From NCBI GenBank assembly GCA_019637435.1, contig JAHBVO010000001.1, forward strand, positions 1,736,001-1,800,000: DNA of 64,000 nt. Reading direction: 5' to 3'. Every line of letters starts with the position of its first letter. Within the stretch, counting starts at the first letter, position 1. The position numbers and the translations under genes were made by a program. Origin of the DNA: Candidatus Obscuribacterales bacterium (GTDB taxonomy: Bacteria; Cyanobacteriota; Vampirovibrionia; Obscuribacterales; Obscuribacteraceae). The notes beneath the pieces were generated by a model that ran no database searches, had not been told where the DNA came from, and was given only the letters and a program-made list of their open reading frames with translations. Of this stretch, positions 43,451 through 51,767 are shown piece after piece.

Positions 43451-43695
43451 TGGGGGATCCTCCACTCCGCAACCTTATGTGCTTAACAGCGCGGAATCGA
43501 AAAATAGGAGGGAATTCATAAACTCGGCCAGGCCAAAGCCCCGACAAGGCTTGGAGTGATAACCTGAGAATTTGAACTTGTGATATTGGCTGCTGTTTCG
43601 CAGAGCTTTCTAACGAGCTGGCGTTAATTCGCTATACTTCAAAACGGTGATGGATACCGGAGTTTCTTTCAAAGTCTCACGCAGGTGGAGGTTGT

Positions 43696-44034
43696 ATGTT
43701 CAGCAGAGTGGTACTAATCACGATATCAGTTGCACTACTGATGTGTGCCGGATATCTGGTCAGCGACTTTCTTGCTAAAGAACGCTCCTTAAGCGTCCAA
43801 GCCATTGTTCGGGACTACCTCAAGCGAGGTTCTACACCGATGTATCAGAGCGAACCCAAAGTTGTTGCTCAGAAATACGGAGGTGCAGATCCGCACGGCG
43901 ACGATCCACATGGCGACGATCCTCACGATGAAGTTCACGATTCCAAGCTTCCGGCGAATCAGGCTAAGAGCAATGCTAAAGCCCCCCGCGATGTTTATGG
44001 TGACACGGTTCCCAACAGTCAACAGCCCTACTAA
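43696..44034 (+). CDS. Membrane-anchored protein with His/Asp repeats
   Basis: 112 residues. An N-terminal hydrophobic anchor (VVLITISVALLMCAGYLVSDFL) precedes a short repeat DPHGDDPHGDDPHDE at about 65-80, which may bind divalent metals. The remainder is disordered. GGAGG just before the ATG. Confidence 0.65.
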   Translation: MFSRVVLITISVALLMCAGYLVSDFLAKERSLSVQAIVRDYLKRGSTPMYQSEPKVVAQKYGGADPHGDDPHGDDPHDEVHDSKLPANQAKSNAKAPRDVYGDTVPNSQQPY

Positions 44035-44053
44035 AGGTCCTACGCAAAATAAA

Positions 44054-44076
44054 AGCAGCGGCTATTGACCGCTGCT
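44054..44076 (-). terminator. Terminator of dps
   Basis: AGCAGCGG/CCGCTGCT pair around a seven-base loop. Read on the minus strand the stem is followed by TTTTATTTT. It probably works for the plus-strand gene too. Confidence 0.7.
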
Positions 44077-44100
44077 CTTAACAGATACATTGAGATGTTA

Positions 44101-44613
44101 TTACTGTTTGCGTTGAATGTGCGATTCAATAAACCAGAGTTTTTTATCTACTTCACGCGAGATCTCGACGTAAAGGTCATTGGTGTCCTGGTCTTCCCAC
44201 TCGTCACACTTTTTGATGCCTTCACGCAAGTGCTTGCCGAAAGCTGCGAGTCTCTCTGCGAGTGCGTTGAGATGGTCCTCTTCGCTCATCTTAGATACGT
44301 CAGGGTATTCTTTTATAAATGAGTGTTCGGCGGCATTGCGCGCGGTACCATGAGCGATGCTACCGAGTGCGGTGGCACGCTCTGCAATCATGTCGATAGG
44401 CTCGTACACTGCTGCGGCAACGTCATCGAATAGCAGGTGGAGTTGGTAGAAATCCTTTCCTTTGACATTCCAATGAGCTTGCTTGGTTTGGGTCCAGAGG
44501 TCGAGGCAAGCTGCTAGAGTTTCGTTCAAAAGTTCGGCCACTTTTGAGCGGGTGGTTTCGGGCAGGTCGATTCTACTTGAATAAAGGTGTGTAGCTTTGG
44601 TTTTGGTACTCAT
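44101..44613 (-). CDS. dps: Dps-family DNA-binding ferritin
   Basis: Dodecameric miniferritin that oxidises and stores iron and shields DNA from peroxide. 170 residues. The inter-subunit ferroxidase ligands are complete and correctly spaced: H47 in QAHWNVKG, H59, D63, D74 and E78. The N-terminal tail has three lysines (MSTKTKATH), which may contact DNA. A distant GAGGA precedes the ATG. The 310 bases upstream, up to 44923, carry the divergent control region; no clear Fur or PerR box is seen there. Confidence 0.95.
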   Translation of the reverse strand: MSTKTKATHLYSSRIDLPETTRSKVAELLNETLAACLDLWTQTKQAHWNVKGKDFYQLHLLFDDVAAAVYEPIDMIAERATALGSIAHGTARNAAEHSFIKEYPDVSKMSEEDHLNALAERLAAFGKHLREGIKKCDEWEDQDTNDLYVEISREVDKKLWFIESHIQRKQ

Positions 44614-44923
44614 GGCAATACGTCCTCGTATATGCAGCGGCTAAGAAGTGCATATTCTTTCAGACCGGAACCTACGTGTAAAGTCGTTGGTTCTTGTGTG
44701 TGGCAGCGCCGTTCAGCTATGCCTCTGCCGACGTCATGGACCTGGACTTTAGCCTTCGAGCACCTGCGTGCTTGCCAAGCGGTGTAGGTTTTCACCTTCA
44801 TGATAAGCTAATCTCGCTTCAGGCAATTTCGGCATAGTAGTTGCGGTTTTCACCGTTCTATAAGTGAAGCCCGCTTGCATAAAGCTTCGATTGTAGTGCC
44901 GTATCTGGTGGCACGTTAGGTTA

Positions 44924-45874
44924 ATGGTGAGCGATTCAACCCATATTGCGACGCTTATTACTCGTCTTCATGCGCTGGCGGACGCGGACACGCCGGTTCT
45001 TGCAGACGGGCTGGTTCAACTGATGATGTCCGGCGCTCGGTGGAATGGTTTCTGGAGCGGTGAAATAATTGCTCCGGCTGGTGCGCACGGCATTAAGGAA
45101 TGGCGACTGATCGAGCGTTTCGAGTTTGAAGAACAGGCTTTGACATGGAAGGACTGTAAAGAGCGACATGAGCTGCTGTCAAGTCTACAAAGTCATGTCA
45201 GCGACATCTCTGACGAATTGTTTTTAGGACCGCAGGCGGGCGGCAGCGCTGCCACCTCTATAATCACGGAAGTGAAGCCTGGTACGGAAGAGGCTTACTT
45301 CAATTGGGAGCGAAAAATTCAAAGTGCTCAGGCTCGGTCTCCCGGCTATGAGGGAATTTTCGTTCAGCCACCGCTTCCCGGGCGACCAAACGTCTGGACG
45401 AAGCTGTTGCGCTTCGATTCGCCTGCCGCGCTCAACAACTGGTTCGAATCGGAAGAGCGGAAGCGGCTGGTCGCCGAGGGGCGCGCATTCATGGAGTCCT
45501 CGAAGCTGGAGCAACTATCGAGCGCCTTTCCGGGCTGGTTTCCAGTCGATAAGAAGAGTGGAAAAGGTCCGGCAAAATACAAGACAGCCTTTATGGTTGT
45601 GCTCGGCTTGTTCCCCTGTGTCATGTTTGAGGTCTGGTTATTCGGACCACTTCAAGCATCATGGAATCCGACTCTCAAGACTTTTATGAATCTGACCTTG
45701 AGTGTTTCATTTACGACATTTATCTCAATTCCGCTTTGTATCAAATGGTTTTCCTGGTGGCTACTTCCAGCAGAGGATGCACCATATTCGGTGCAACTCA
45801 AGGGACTCGCGATTGTTTTGATCATTTTGGCCCTTGAAGTGTTGGCTCTCTGGAATCTTATCAAGGTCAATTGA
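44924..45874 (+). CDS. ABM-like domain protein with C-terminal membrane spans
   Basis: 316 residues. The N-terminal 110 residues form one mixed domain. Residues 110-200 look like an antibiotic-biosynthesis-monooxygenase (ferredoxin-like) domain: SIITEVKPGTEEAYFNWERKI, SPGYEGIFVQ, LLRFDSPAALNNWFES. Three transmembrane segments close the protein. Such ABM-plus-membrane proteins are known but uncharacterised. Confidence 0.75.
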   Translation: MVSDSTHIATLITRLHALADADTPVLADGLVQLMMSGARWNGFWSGEIIAPAGAHGIKEWRLIERFEFEEQALTWKDCKERHELLSSLQSHVSDISDELFLGPQAGGSAATSIITEVKPGTEEAYFNWERKIQSAQARSPGYEGIFVQPPLPGRPNVWTKLLRFDSPAALNNWFESEERKRLVAEGRAFMESSKLEQLSSAFPGWFPVDKKSGKGPAKYKTAFMVVLGLFPCVMFEVWLFGPLQASWNPTLKTFMNLTLSVSFTTFISIPLCIKWFSWWLLPAEDAPYSVQLKGLAIVLIILALEVLALWNLIKVN

Positions 45875-45882
45875 AATAAAGT

Positions 45883-46434
45883 TCAGGACCGGTTTGTGAA
45901 GCAGACTCCGATAGGTCCCATCAATCCTCCGGAATGCCAGACCCGAATATTCATTGATAGTTCCGGATAAGTCACGTTCTCTGCAGCTGCGATGTTCTCT
46001 GACTCCTCCTTGCTCGCGTGTTCGGCATTAATTTCGCCGGTTTCACCTAGCCGCTGGTTGACTGCGTTGATAAAGCTTATCAACGCGCGTTCTGAGTCTG
46101 CAGGCACAGGACCTGCACTTTTATATTCATCAATCATCGACGTGCGAATAACGTTCCACTTATCGAAGTTGGTTGAGAGCTGCTGAACCGCGGCTACGCA
46201 TGCTGCAACCCGTTTGTCGCATGGTTCCGAGCCATTGGTCAGTTGAAATGACGGCACTTCTCTCATCATGCCGATGCGGTCGCCGACATCAGCGCCGACT
46301 TCCCCACCGTGGCGAGCTTTATCAATCGCTTTCCAGTCTACCCGTCTGTCTAGAAAAGGATGGCGCCGCCCTCTGAAGGCGCCTGAATCGCCTCCATCTC
46401 TGCGTTTTTCACCGGTTCCATCGAATTGTGACAT
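45883..46434 (-). CDS. Hypothetical protein
   Basis: 183 residues, soluble, polar. The first 50 residues are Arg/Gly/Asp-rich (RRHPFLDRRVDW). The rest is largely helical, for example CVAAVQQLSTNFDKW and RALISFINAVNQRLG. AGGG lies six bases before the ATG. Convergent with the ABM-like gene. No family recognised. Confidence 0.6.
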   Translation of the reverse strand: MSQFDGTGEKRRDGGDSGAFRGRRHPFLDRRVDWKAIDKARHGGEVGADVGDRIGMMREVPSFQLTNGSEPCDKRVAACVAAVQQLSTNFDKWNVIRTSMIDEYKSAGPVPADSERALISFINAVNQRLGETGEINAEHASKEESENIAAAENVTYPELSMNIRVWHSGGLMGPIGVCFTNRS

Positions 46435-46608
46435 GAGCTACCCTGGATTCCGTTTGACACCTACCATTGTGCCGGAAACCGCGCTTCTGAGCAACAGTCG
46501 AATTAAGCAGTTTGACCAAATTAGCCGGTTTCTGCCCGGTTGTTTGTTTATCGCTTTGAGGTAAAGACATTGGACCTGGGTAAAAGGCTTAAGAGGCTTT
46601 GCAAGTAA

Positions 46609-47718
46609 ATGAAAAACAACCATACCTTTTGGCTTCCGTTGGTTGCGACGACCGCGATCTTAATCGGAACTACTTATACCTCCACCGCAAGTGCACAACC
46701 GTTGAGAAAGCCATTGCCGGGATATTCAGTTATTGGAGACTCGACCAAAACCGATGCAAAAGCCGATGGTCCCAAAATCAGCGCGCCATCTGCAAATGGG
46801 TATTCGAGTAATGGAGCGAGTTGGCACGGTCAAAGTCAGAATCAGGGAGCCTCTCGTGGCGGTGGCGCAAATAACAACGTTCGTTCTCGAAACACCGCTG
46901 CTCCAGGCGCAGCAGCATTGTCTTCTCTAAAACCTGGTCAATTGAAAAAATTGACAGCCGATGCCCTTCGTTATGAGAAAGAGGGTTTAGCGGAAGAGAA
47001 AAAAGGTAATTTAAACGGCGCGCTATTGAAATTGAAACAGTCGCTAAACATGCGCGAATACTATTGGGGGCAGCGAGATAGAGCCGTACCCGTCTTGCTT
47101 GAACGTATCGCCGCCGTTCAAGCTAAGCAGAAGAAATATTCAGACGCGATCACCTCGACCGAGAAAGCTTTGTCTTACTACTCGAAGATTTACGGTCCGG
47201 GAACAACCGATCGCATACCTTCACTATTGCTGCTAGGTCGGCTCTTCCAGGAGAACAAGGAGTTCGAGAAGAGCTTCGAGCAATATAAACAAGCGCTCGA
47301 ACTCACGGAGCGTTCCAGGGGCAGTAAATCTTCAGAAGCCGCTAAACTGCGTCTTCTTCTTGCTCGGCAGTCCGACAAGCTGAACTGGGATAGGACCACC
47401 GATGAATTTTACAAGGGGTGCCTGGAGGCTGATGCGAGCATTCTCGGTGCCTCCGAGTATACAAAAGCGGGAGAAGAGTACGCTGCATTCCTGACTAAGC
47501 TCGGTCGCGTGGACGACGCGAAACTGATTCTTGAAAAAGCTCATCAATCAAGTGTTTCATCTACGCCCTCGTCGTCGGTGGCGGAAACCAAGACGCAGGA
47601 ATCTTCTTCTTCTTCTTCTTCTTCTGAATCAACGAGATCCTCTAATTCGGACCAGAGCGCGCCGACCGCAACTGCCGATCCGCTTGCGCCTTCAGGAAGC
47701 GTACCCGCTGCTAAATAA
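46609..47718 (+). CDS. Exported TPR protein with homopolymer Ser tract
   Basis: 369 residues. A signal peptide (about 8-29) leads to a disordered Ser/Asn/Gly-rich region (35-105). TPR repeats follow at about 115-310 (KGNLNGALLKLKQSLNMRE, QKKYSDAITSTEKALSYY, NKEFEKSFEQYKQALELTE, ending LGRVDDAKLILEKA). The C-terminal 55 residues are Ser-rich and hold eight consecutive Ser encoded by a TCT microsatellite. The protein probably scaffolds envelope complexes. Confidence 0.8.
   Translation: MKNNHTFWLPLVATTAILIGTTYTSTASAQPLRKPLPGYSVIGDSTKTDAKADGPKISAPSANGYSSNGASWHGQSQNQGASRGGGANNNVRSRNTAAPGAAALSSLKPGQLKKLTADALRYEKEGLAEEKKGNLNGALLKLKQSLNMREYYWGQRDRAVPVLLERIAAVQAKQKKYSDAITSTEKALSYYSKIYGPGTTDRIPSLLLLGRLFQENKEFEKSFEQYKQALELTERSRGSKSSEAAKLRLLLARQSDKLNWDRTTDEFYKGCLEADASILGASEYTKAGEEYAAFLTKLGRVDDAKLILEKAHQSSVSSTPSSSVAETKTQESSSSSSSSESTRSSNSDQSAPTATADPLAPSGSVPAAK
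47602..47625 (+). repeat. TCT microsatellite, eight units
   Basis: Eight perfect tandem TCT codons in frame encode Ser332-Ser339. Unit changes would preserve the frame; changes of one base would remove the C-terminus. Confidence 0.9.
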
Positions 47719-49066
47719 ACGACCTGCAGACCTGGTAGAAATACTTTTGAAACAAAGACAGGTGCATTCTAAAGACGCCGTCTTCCTTCATCTCGAATTG
47801 TCTGTGAGATGGGTCGTCCGCTAGATCGAATTCTTGAGAGCCTCTTCCATGCGGATTGCGGATGGTGATCATGTTGCTTGCCGGATCGAAACCGATAATC
47901 GTGTAAGCGTGAGTCGACACCACGAGCGGTGGCAGGTGTCCAAGGTGCATGTCGTCCCATGTGCCGCAAACTATCGGATTTTTCGACGAGATCGCACCGC
48001 CTATGAAGCTGGAGAGCTCTTGCGGATCGGCTGAGCCTGGGGCCATGGTCTGCGCCTTGCATCCTGTAATGCAGCCTAAACCAACAGCAAGTCTGGACTG
48101 GTCTCCCGTAGCTCCTTCGGCGCCGCGATTATTGGGAAACTTCATTACCTGTGCGCACGAGATCAGAGACGCCCACTGCGCTGTATCACGTATCCCGTGG
48201 CGGTCTAATGTTTCTTCGTCTATTTTGTACTCTTCTCCGTCGCCAGGGAAACGTACTATGTAAATGCCATTGCCACCATATGTGATCATACTTGCGAGCA
48301 ATCTTTGACCTCTGGGTAGCTCAGCTAGAGCAGCCATCGATGCCTCGAACCAACAGTTTGGATTTGCTCCCTGATCGATTCCCTTTGCTCCATCACTTGC
48401 AACCTGTGTTGCTGAAAACGGATGGTCTCCGCGTTTTAGCGTGGCTTCCGGTGGGAATGGCGAGGTCTTGGTGCGAAGGTGGCTTTTCTTCGAAACAATC
48501 ACCTTTTCTGATGGACCGCCGCTCGTAGGCACTTTTGATGCTGCCGCCATCATTCGTTTATTGTAATCAGCGATCGCTGCTCGCAAGGCGATCTTGCCCT
48601 GAGGCGTCTTCAAACGTTGCCGTACGTCCGGAGCCATACCGTCAAAAAAGTTGGGCGGCAAATTGTTTTCATCCAGCAACTTTGGCGCTTGTCCTCCCCC
48701 TGCGTCGGCTGTACTAGCTGCGGTTGCGAGTTCTGGAAACAATCTTGTGCTGTGCGCCGCTTCCTGCGTAGACTTGAAATTCTTCACAACATACGTGCAA
48801 AGCTGCCGAGCCCGGGCTCTTCTGTTCGCAGCATAGTTAGCGATTGCTGCCTGGTAATAAAGCCGTGCAGAGGGCGAGCTTTTCTTCAAGACGGCTTCGA
48901 ACATATCCGCAGAATCTGCGAACTTATTAGCCGTGTAAAGCGCCCACGCAGACGAGCTATTCGGCACAGTGTCCGCTTGTCCGTTAACGGAACATACACA
49001 GAACGGCATTATAAAAAGCGCGGCTAAAATAAATCGGTGGTGATGGTTACCTAAAGAATTCTCCAA
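47711..49066 (-). CDS. Exported TPR-calpain-type cysteine protease
   Basis: 451 residues from a TTG with GGAG seven bases upstream. Signal peptide at about 11-30. A TPR-like helical region (40-115) precedes a linker, then a calpain-type (peptidase C2) domain from about 215. The catalytic Cys238 lies in DQGANPNCWFEASMAALAE, His386 in STHAYTIIGF and Asn404 in TIRNPHG, in the right order and setting (calpain GxCW, HAYxV, RNPWG). It probably cleaves or processes envelope or secreted proteins; whether it needs calcium cannot be seen. It ends overlapping the 3' end of the convergent TPR gene by eight bases. Confidence 0.85.
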   Translation of the reverse strand: MENSLGNHHHRFILAALFIMPFCVCSVNGQADTVPNSSSAWALYTANKFADSADMFEAVLKKSSPSARLYYQAAIANYAANRRARARQLCTYVVKNFKSTQEAAHSTRLFPELATAASTADAGGGQAPKLLDENNLPPNFFDGMAPDVRQRLKTPQGKIALRAAIADYNKRMMAAASKVPTSGGPSEKVIVSKKSHLRTKTSPFPPEATLKRGDHPFSATQVASDGAKGIDQGANPNCWFEASMAALAELPRGQRLLASMITYGGNGIYIVRFPGDGEEYKIDEETLDRHGIRDTAQWASLISCAQVMKFPNNRGAEGATGDQSRLAVGLGCITGCKAQTMAPGSADPQELSSFIGGAISSKNPIVCGTWDDMHLGHLPPLVVSTHAYTIIGFDPASNMITIRNPHGRGSQEFDLADDPSHRQFEMKEDGVFRMHLSLFQKYFYQVCRSFI

Positions 49067-49278
49067 GACGCTTCTCCGTCATGCTCCTTTCATTATCAAA
49101 CCACAATGTGCGCTTCGCGTAACAGTAGTGGATGTCCGAGTAACAGTCTGTTGAAACCATATGGCAAGCCTCGGAACATCGTTTGCATGATGTCGTCAAA
49201 CATAACCAAGGAGCCGTAAGGCAGCGGTTCTATAAGTATCCACACTAACGAATTATGCGAAGGAATCGACGGAACCGC

Positions 49279-49292
49279 CGATGGTACCATCG
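49279..49292. other. Perfect 14-base palindrome in a leader
   Basis: CGATGGTACCATCG lies just before the AAGGAGG of the glycine-zipper gene. It may be an operator or a leader hairpin. Confidence 0.35.
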
Positions 49293-49308
49293 CGCCAAGG
49301 AGGCAAAA

Positions 49309-49686
49309 ATGATCAGGTCTATGAAAAATGCTGTTTTAGCCGCGGCGGTGCTTGCGTCCACGGTCGCAGGTGGCTTAACTCAGCCAGCCGAAGCGCGCAA
49401 TTATAATCCCTACGGCTACAACACCAATTACGTTAACCCTTATTACAATCCGTATAACGGAAACGCCTATTACGGTCGCCCCAGCATCATCAAGCCTACT
49501 TTGGTGGGTGCGGCGATAGGTGGCGCTGGTGGGCTCGGGGTAAGCCTCTTAAGCGGACGTGATAAGCACTATGTGCGCAATATCGGGATCGGTGCCGGTA
49601 TCGGGGCTGGTGTCGGCGCTGGAATCGGCTTGATTCGCAGACATAACTTCAATAAAAATCTCAACTACGGTGGCTACTATTATTAG
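49309..49686 (+). CDS. Exported glycine-zipper protein
   Basis: 125 residues. Signal peptide (1-28), then an Asn/Tyr/Gly-rich stretch (NPYYNPYNGNAYYG) and glycine-zipper segments (LVGAAIGGAGGLGVSLL and IGAGIGAGVGAGIGL) that pack helices in membranes. It may insert into the outer membrane. AAGGAGG close before the ATG fixes the start. Confidence 0.75.
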   Translation: MIRSMKNAVLAAAVLASTVAGGLTQPAEARNYNPYGYNTNYVNPYYNPYNGNAYYGRPSIIKPTLVGAAIGGAGGLGVSLLSGRDKHYVRNIGIGAGIGAGVGAGIGLIRRHNFNKNLNYGGYYY

Positions 49687-49743
49687 CCTGTAAAAATCAC
49701 CCGGGTGATGTTTTACTCATCACCTCTGGAAACCTCTGGTTGA

Positions 49744-49775
49744 AGAAAGAGGCACTCGTTTGAGTGCCTCTTTCT
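49744..49775. terminator. Bidirectional hairpin terminator
   Basis: AGAAAGAGGCACTC pairs perfectly over 14 bases with GAGTGCCTCTTTCT around GTTT, between two convergent genes. The A-rich and T-rich ends of the stem give U-runs in both directions. Confidence 0.7.
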
Positions 49776-49796
49776 GAATCAAGGAGATAGGAGGAA

Positions 49797-50138
49797 TTAT
49801 TTCGCTATCTTGATTGATTTCGTAACTTTCTGTTCTTCTTTGTCTTTTACAACAGTAACGATGACTGGCATTTCGTCAGCTTTGTAGTCCTTTGGAATTT
49901 CGAAGGTCCAGGTTGCTTTACCGTCCGCTCCAGCATCCTGATCTGTGAGCTTCAATAGCTGAGTAAAACCTGCATCTTGAGCTTCGATTTTGCACTTGAG
50001 GTTTGCATCGGTTTTCACTGAAACCGATACTTGTTCACCGAGTTTCGCGGATTCCGGCGCTTCTACTGTCGCAGAAACGGCGGCAAAAGCCGGAAGCGTC
50101 ATTAACGACAGGGCGAGTGCAAGAATTCTTGACTTCAT
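49797..50138 (-). CDS. Small exported Ig-like protein
   Basis: 113 residues: signal peptide (1-20) and a single beta-sandwich-like domain (VEAPESAKLGEQVSVSVKTD, ATWTFEIPKDY, PVIVTVVKDKEE). No named family. AAGGAG close before the ATG. Confidence 0.68.
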   Translation of the reverse strand: MKSRILALALSLMTLPAFAAVSATVEAPESAKLGEQVSVSVKTDANLKCKIEAQDAGFTQLLKLTDQDAGADGKATWTFEIPKDYKADEMPVIVTVVKDKEEQKVTKSIKIAK

Positions 50139-50375
50139 GTGTATTCTCCTTCAGTTTGTTTTCTTAAAAGTGAGAGTTTCTATCACTTCGTTTCTAGCTT
50201 CTTTCTTCCGTGTAAGTCTGGAGAAGCCCGCTAGATGAGGGCTGAAAGACTATACCACGCAAGGTTTTTGAAGGAGATTAGCAAGTCTCGTCAAAGCTAG
50301 AATCTTTGCGATCTTGAAAGTTGTTGGTATCGTATACGGTGGCGCAGGTGGACGTCGTTTTTCTGATCGAAAACC

Positions 50376-50870
50376 TTAAGTCCATTCCGGAGGTGGCTCT
50401 GGTAATGGAAGTGCGATCGATCCAGCACCGGCGCTGGGATACGGTTTTTTTCGCACGCCAGGGTTATCGTCGGGAGGTGGCGGTGGCGGTTGCCACCAGC
50501 TTTTACCTGAAGAACCCGGAGGGCGAGCCTGATTCGGTATTTCTACATAGCGTCGATGGAGTTTGTACTGATCCGCGAGAAAGTCGACTCCGTTTACCGT
50601 TATTTGGAGTATAGTCTCATCGATCTGATTGAAAGCTGCAAATCCTTGCTGTCCAAGCCAATCCACAGCTTCTTTAATATGTTCTTCCGACCAGGAAAAT
50701 AGAAGAAAGTGCAAGCGTGAGAGTGATGCGCCACCGAAGGCCGCATCTTTGCGCCTGAGTGAATTCAACATGGCGAGAATGCTTAGCTTCAGCTCAAGGT
50801 CATCCCAACTCACCGGAGTAGTTAAGTCAACTGGAGAACAGTCTGTTTCAAAATAATCATTCGCAGTCAT
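50376..50870 (-). CDS. Winged-helix-like protein with Pro-rich tail
   Basis: 164 residues. Residues 15-90 are helical with a possible winged-helix layout (LKLSILAMLNSLRRKD, EEHIKEAVDWLGQQGFAAF). The last 50 residues are Pro-rich (SWWQPPPPPPDDNPG). It may bind DNA or a partner. I start at 50870; the frame before it shows no feature. Confidence 0.6.
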   Translation of the reverse strand: MTANDYFETDCSPVDLTTPVSWDDLELKLSILAMLNSLRRKDAAFGGASLSRLHFLLFSWSEEHIKEAVDWLGQQGFAAFNQIDETILQITVNGVDFLADQYKLHRRYVEIPNQARPPGSSGKSWWQPPPPPPDDNPGVRKKPYPSAGAGSIALPLPEPPPEWT

Positions 50871-50967
50871 GGTTCTACCTGTTTCACTCTCTCCATCATA
50901 GCAGGCGTGGTTGTTCATCGATTTCTTGCCGGGTTTTGCTATTTTTGCAATGATGGAGGTGGATGCC

Positions 50968-51696
50968 TTGGCTTGGTCAGAGGGCTTTGAGATGTGTGAC
51001 ACCGATGAGATAATCGAACGTGCATTGGCTAAGTATCGGCATTGCAACTCCTACCTTGATCGAGGTTGTATTCGAACTAACCGTTGCAACAACGAAACGG
51101 AAATCAGGTTTGAAACCTATTTCCTGAGACCAGCCTATTTGCGCAGCGAGTGGCAGCAATATAACGGTTCTAAGGCAATTGGATCGAAGGGCGGTTTCTG
51201 GAGTGACGGAGAAATTGCTCGCATACGGCTCAAAACCGGTATGCAAACATGTGCTCCGCGCGACGTTCTCAGTATCAATTCAGTGGAGATAAGTCGATTC
51301 CTTCTACCAAGCTATCGTTTGAGTTTCAGCCCTAACAGCGTACCTCTGCTGGGGGCTGTTCTAATCGCTGAAGAAGAACTCGAATCCGGAGAATGCTACG
51401 TTCTGGAATGCAACGAAGACCGAATATGGACAAGGCGCTATTGGGTCTTGAAGTCTAATTTTGCCATCGTACAGGCGGAGGTTTTGTACATTCGGAACGG
51501 CGCGGAAATAGCTCGGAGTGAGCGTGAACTCGCCCAACGTGAAAGGAAAATGGCTGCGCTTTTAAACCGCCCGGCGATCGATTTGCCGGAACCGGAGAAC
51601 CTAGAGGATGAGATTCTCCTGACCAAATATGAATTCTATGATGTGATCTTCGATGCACCGCTAGTTGAAACAGTTTTTGAATTTCCGGTGGCTTAA
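50968..51696 (+). CDS. Cytosolic LolA-like-fold protein, tentative
   Basis: 242 residues from a TTG served by GGAGG eight bases upstream; a downstream ATG at 50992 is possible. The order of ERALAKYRHCNSYLD, RFETYFLRPAYLRSEWQ, GGFWSDGEIARIRL recalls LolA/LppX-like lipid-carrier proteins, yet there is no signal peptide at either start. I call it tentatively and cannot assign a role. Confidence 0.55.
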   Translation: MAWSEGFEMCDTDEIIERALAKYRHCNSYLDRGCIRTNRCNNETEIRFETYFLRPAYLRSEWQQYNGSKAIGSKGGFWSDGEIARIRLKTGMQTCAPRDVLSINSVEISRFLLPSYRLSFSPNSVPLLGAVLIAEEELESGECYVLECNEDRIWTRRYWVLKSNFAIVQAEVLYIRNGAEIARSERELAQRERKMAALLNRPAIDLPEPENLEDEILLTKYEFYDVIFDAPLVETVFEFPVA

Positions 51697-51767
51697 ACAT
51701 CTAAAAATGAGACCTCACGGAAATTGATTTCGCGGGATAATGTTCGGCGAAACCGATCGAGTGCTGA

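Noticed and set aside
43696..44034. Phage or plasmid tail-repeat protein because of DPHGDD repeats
   Set aside because: Repeat is only three units, next to a membrane anchor, with no phage genes around.
49096..49290. 64-residue minus-strand frame before the glycine-zipper gene
   Set aside because: No ribosome site, no domain, and it overlaps the leader and palindrome of the next gene.
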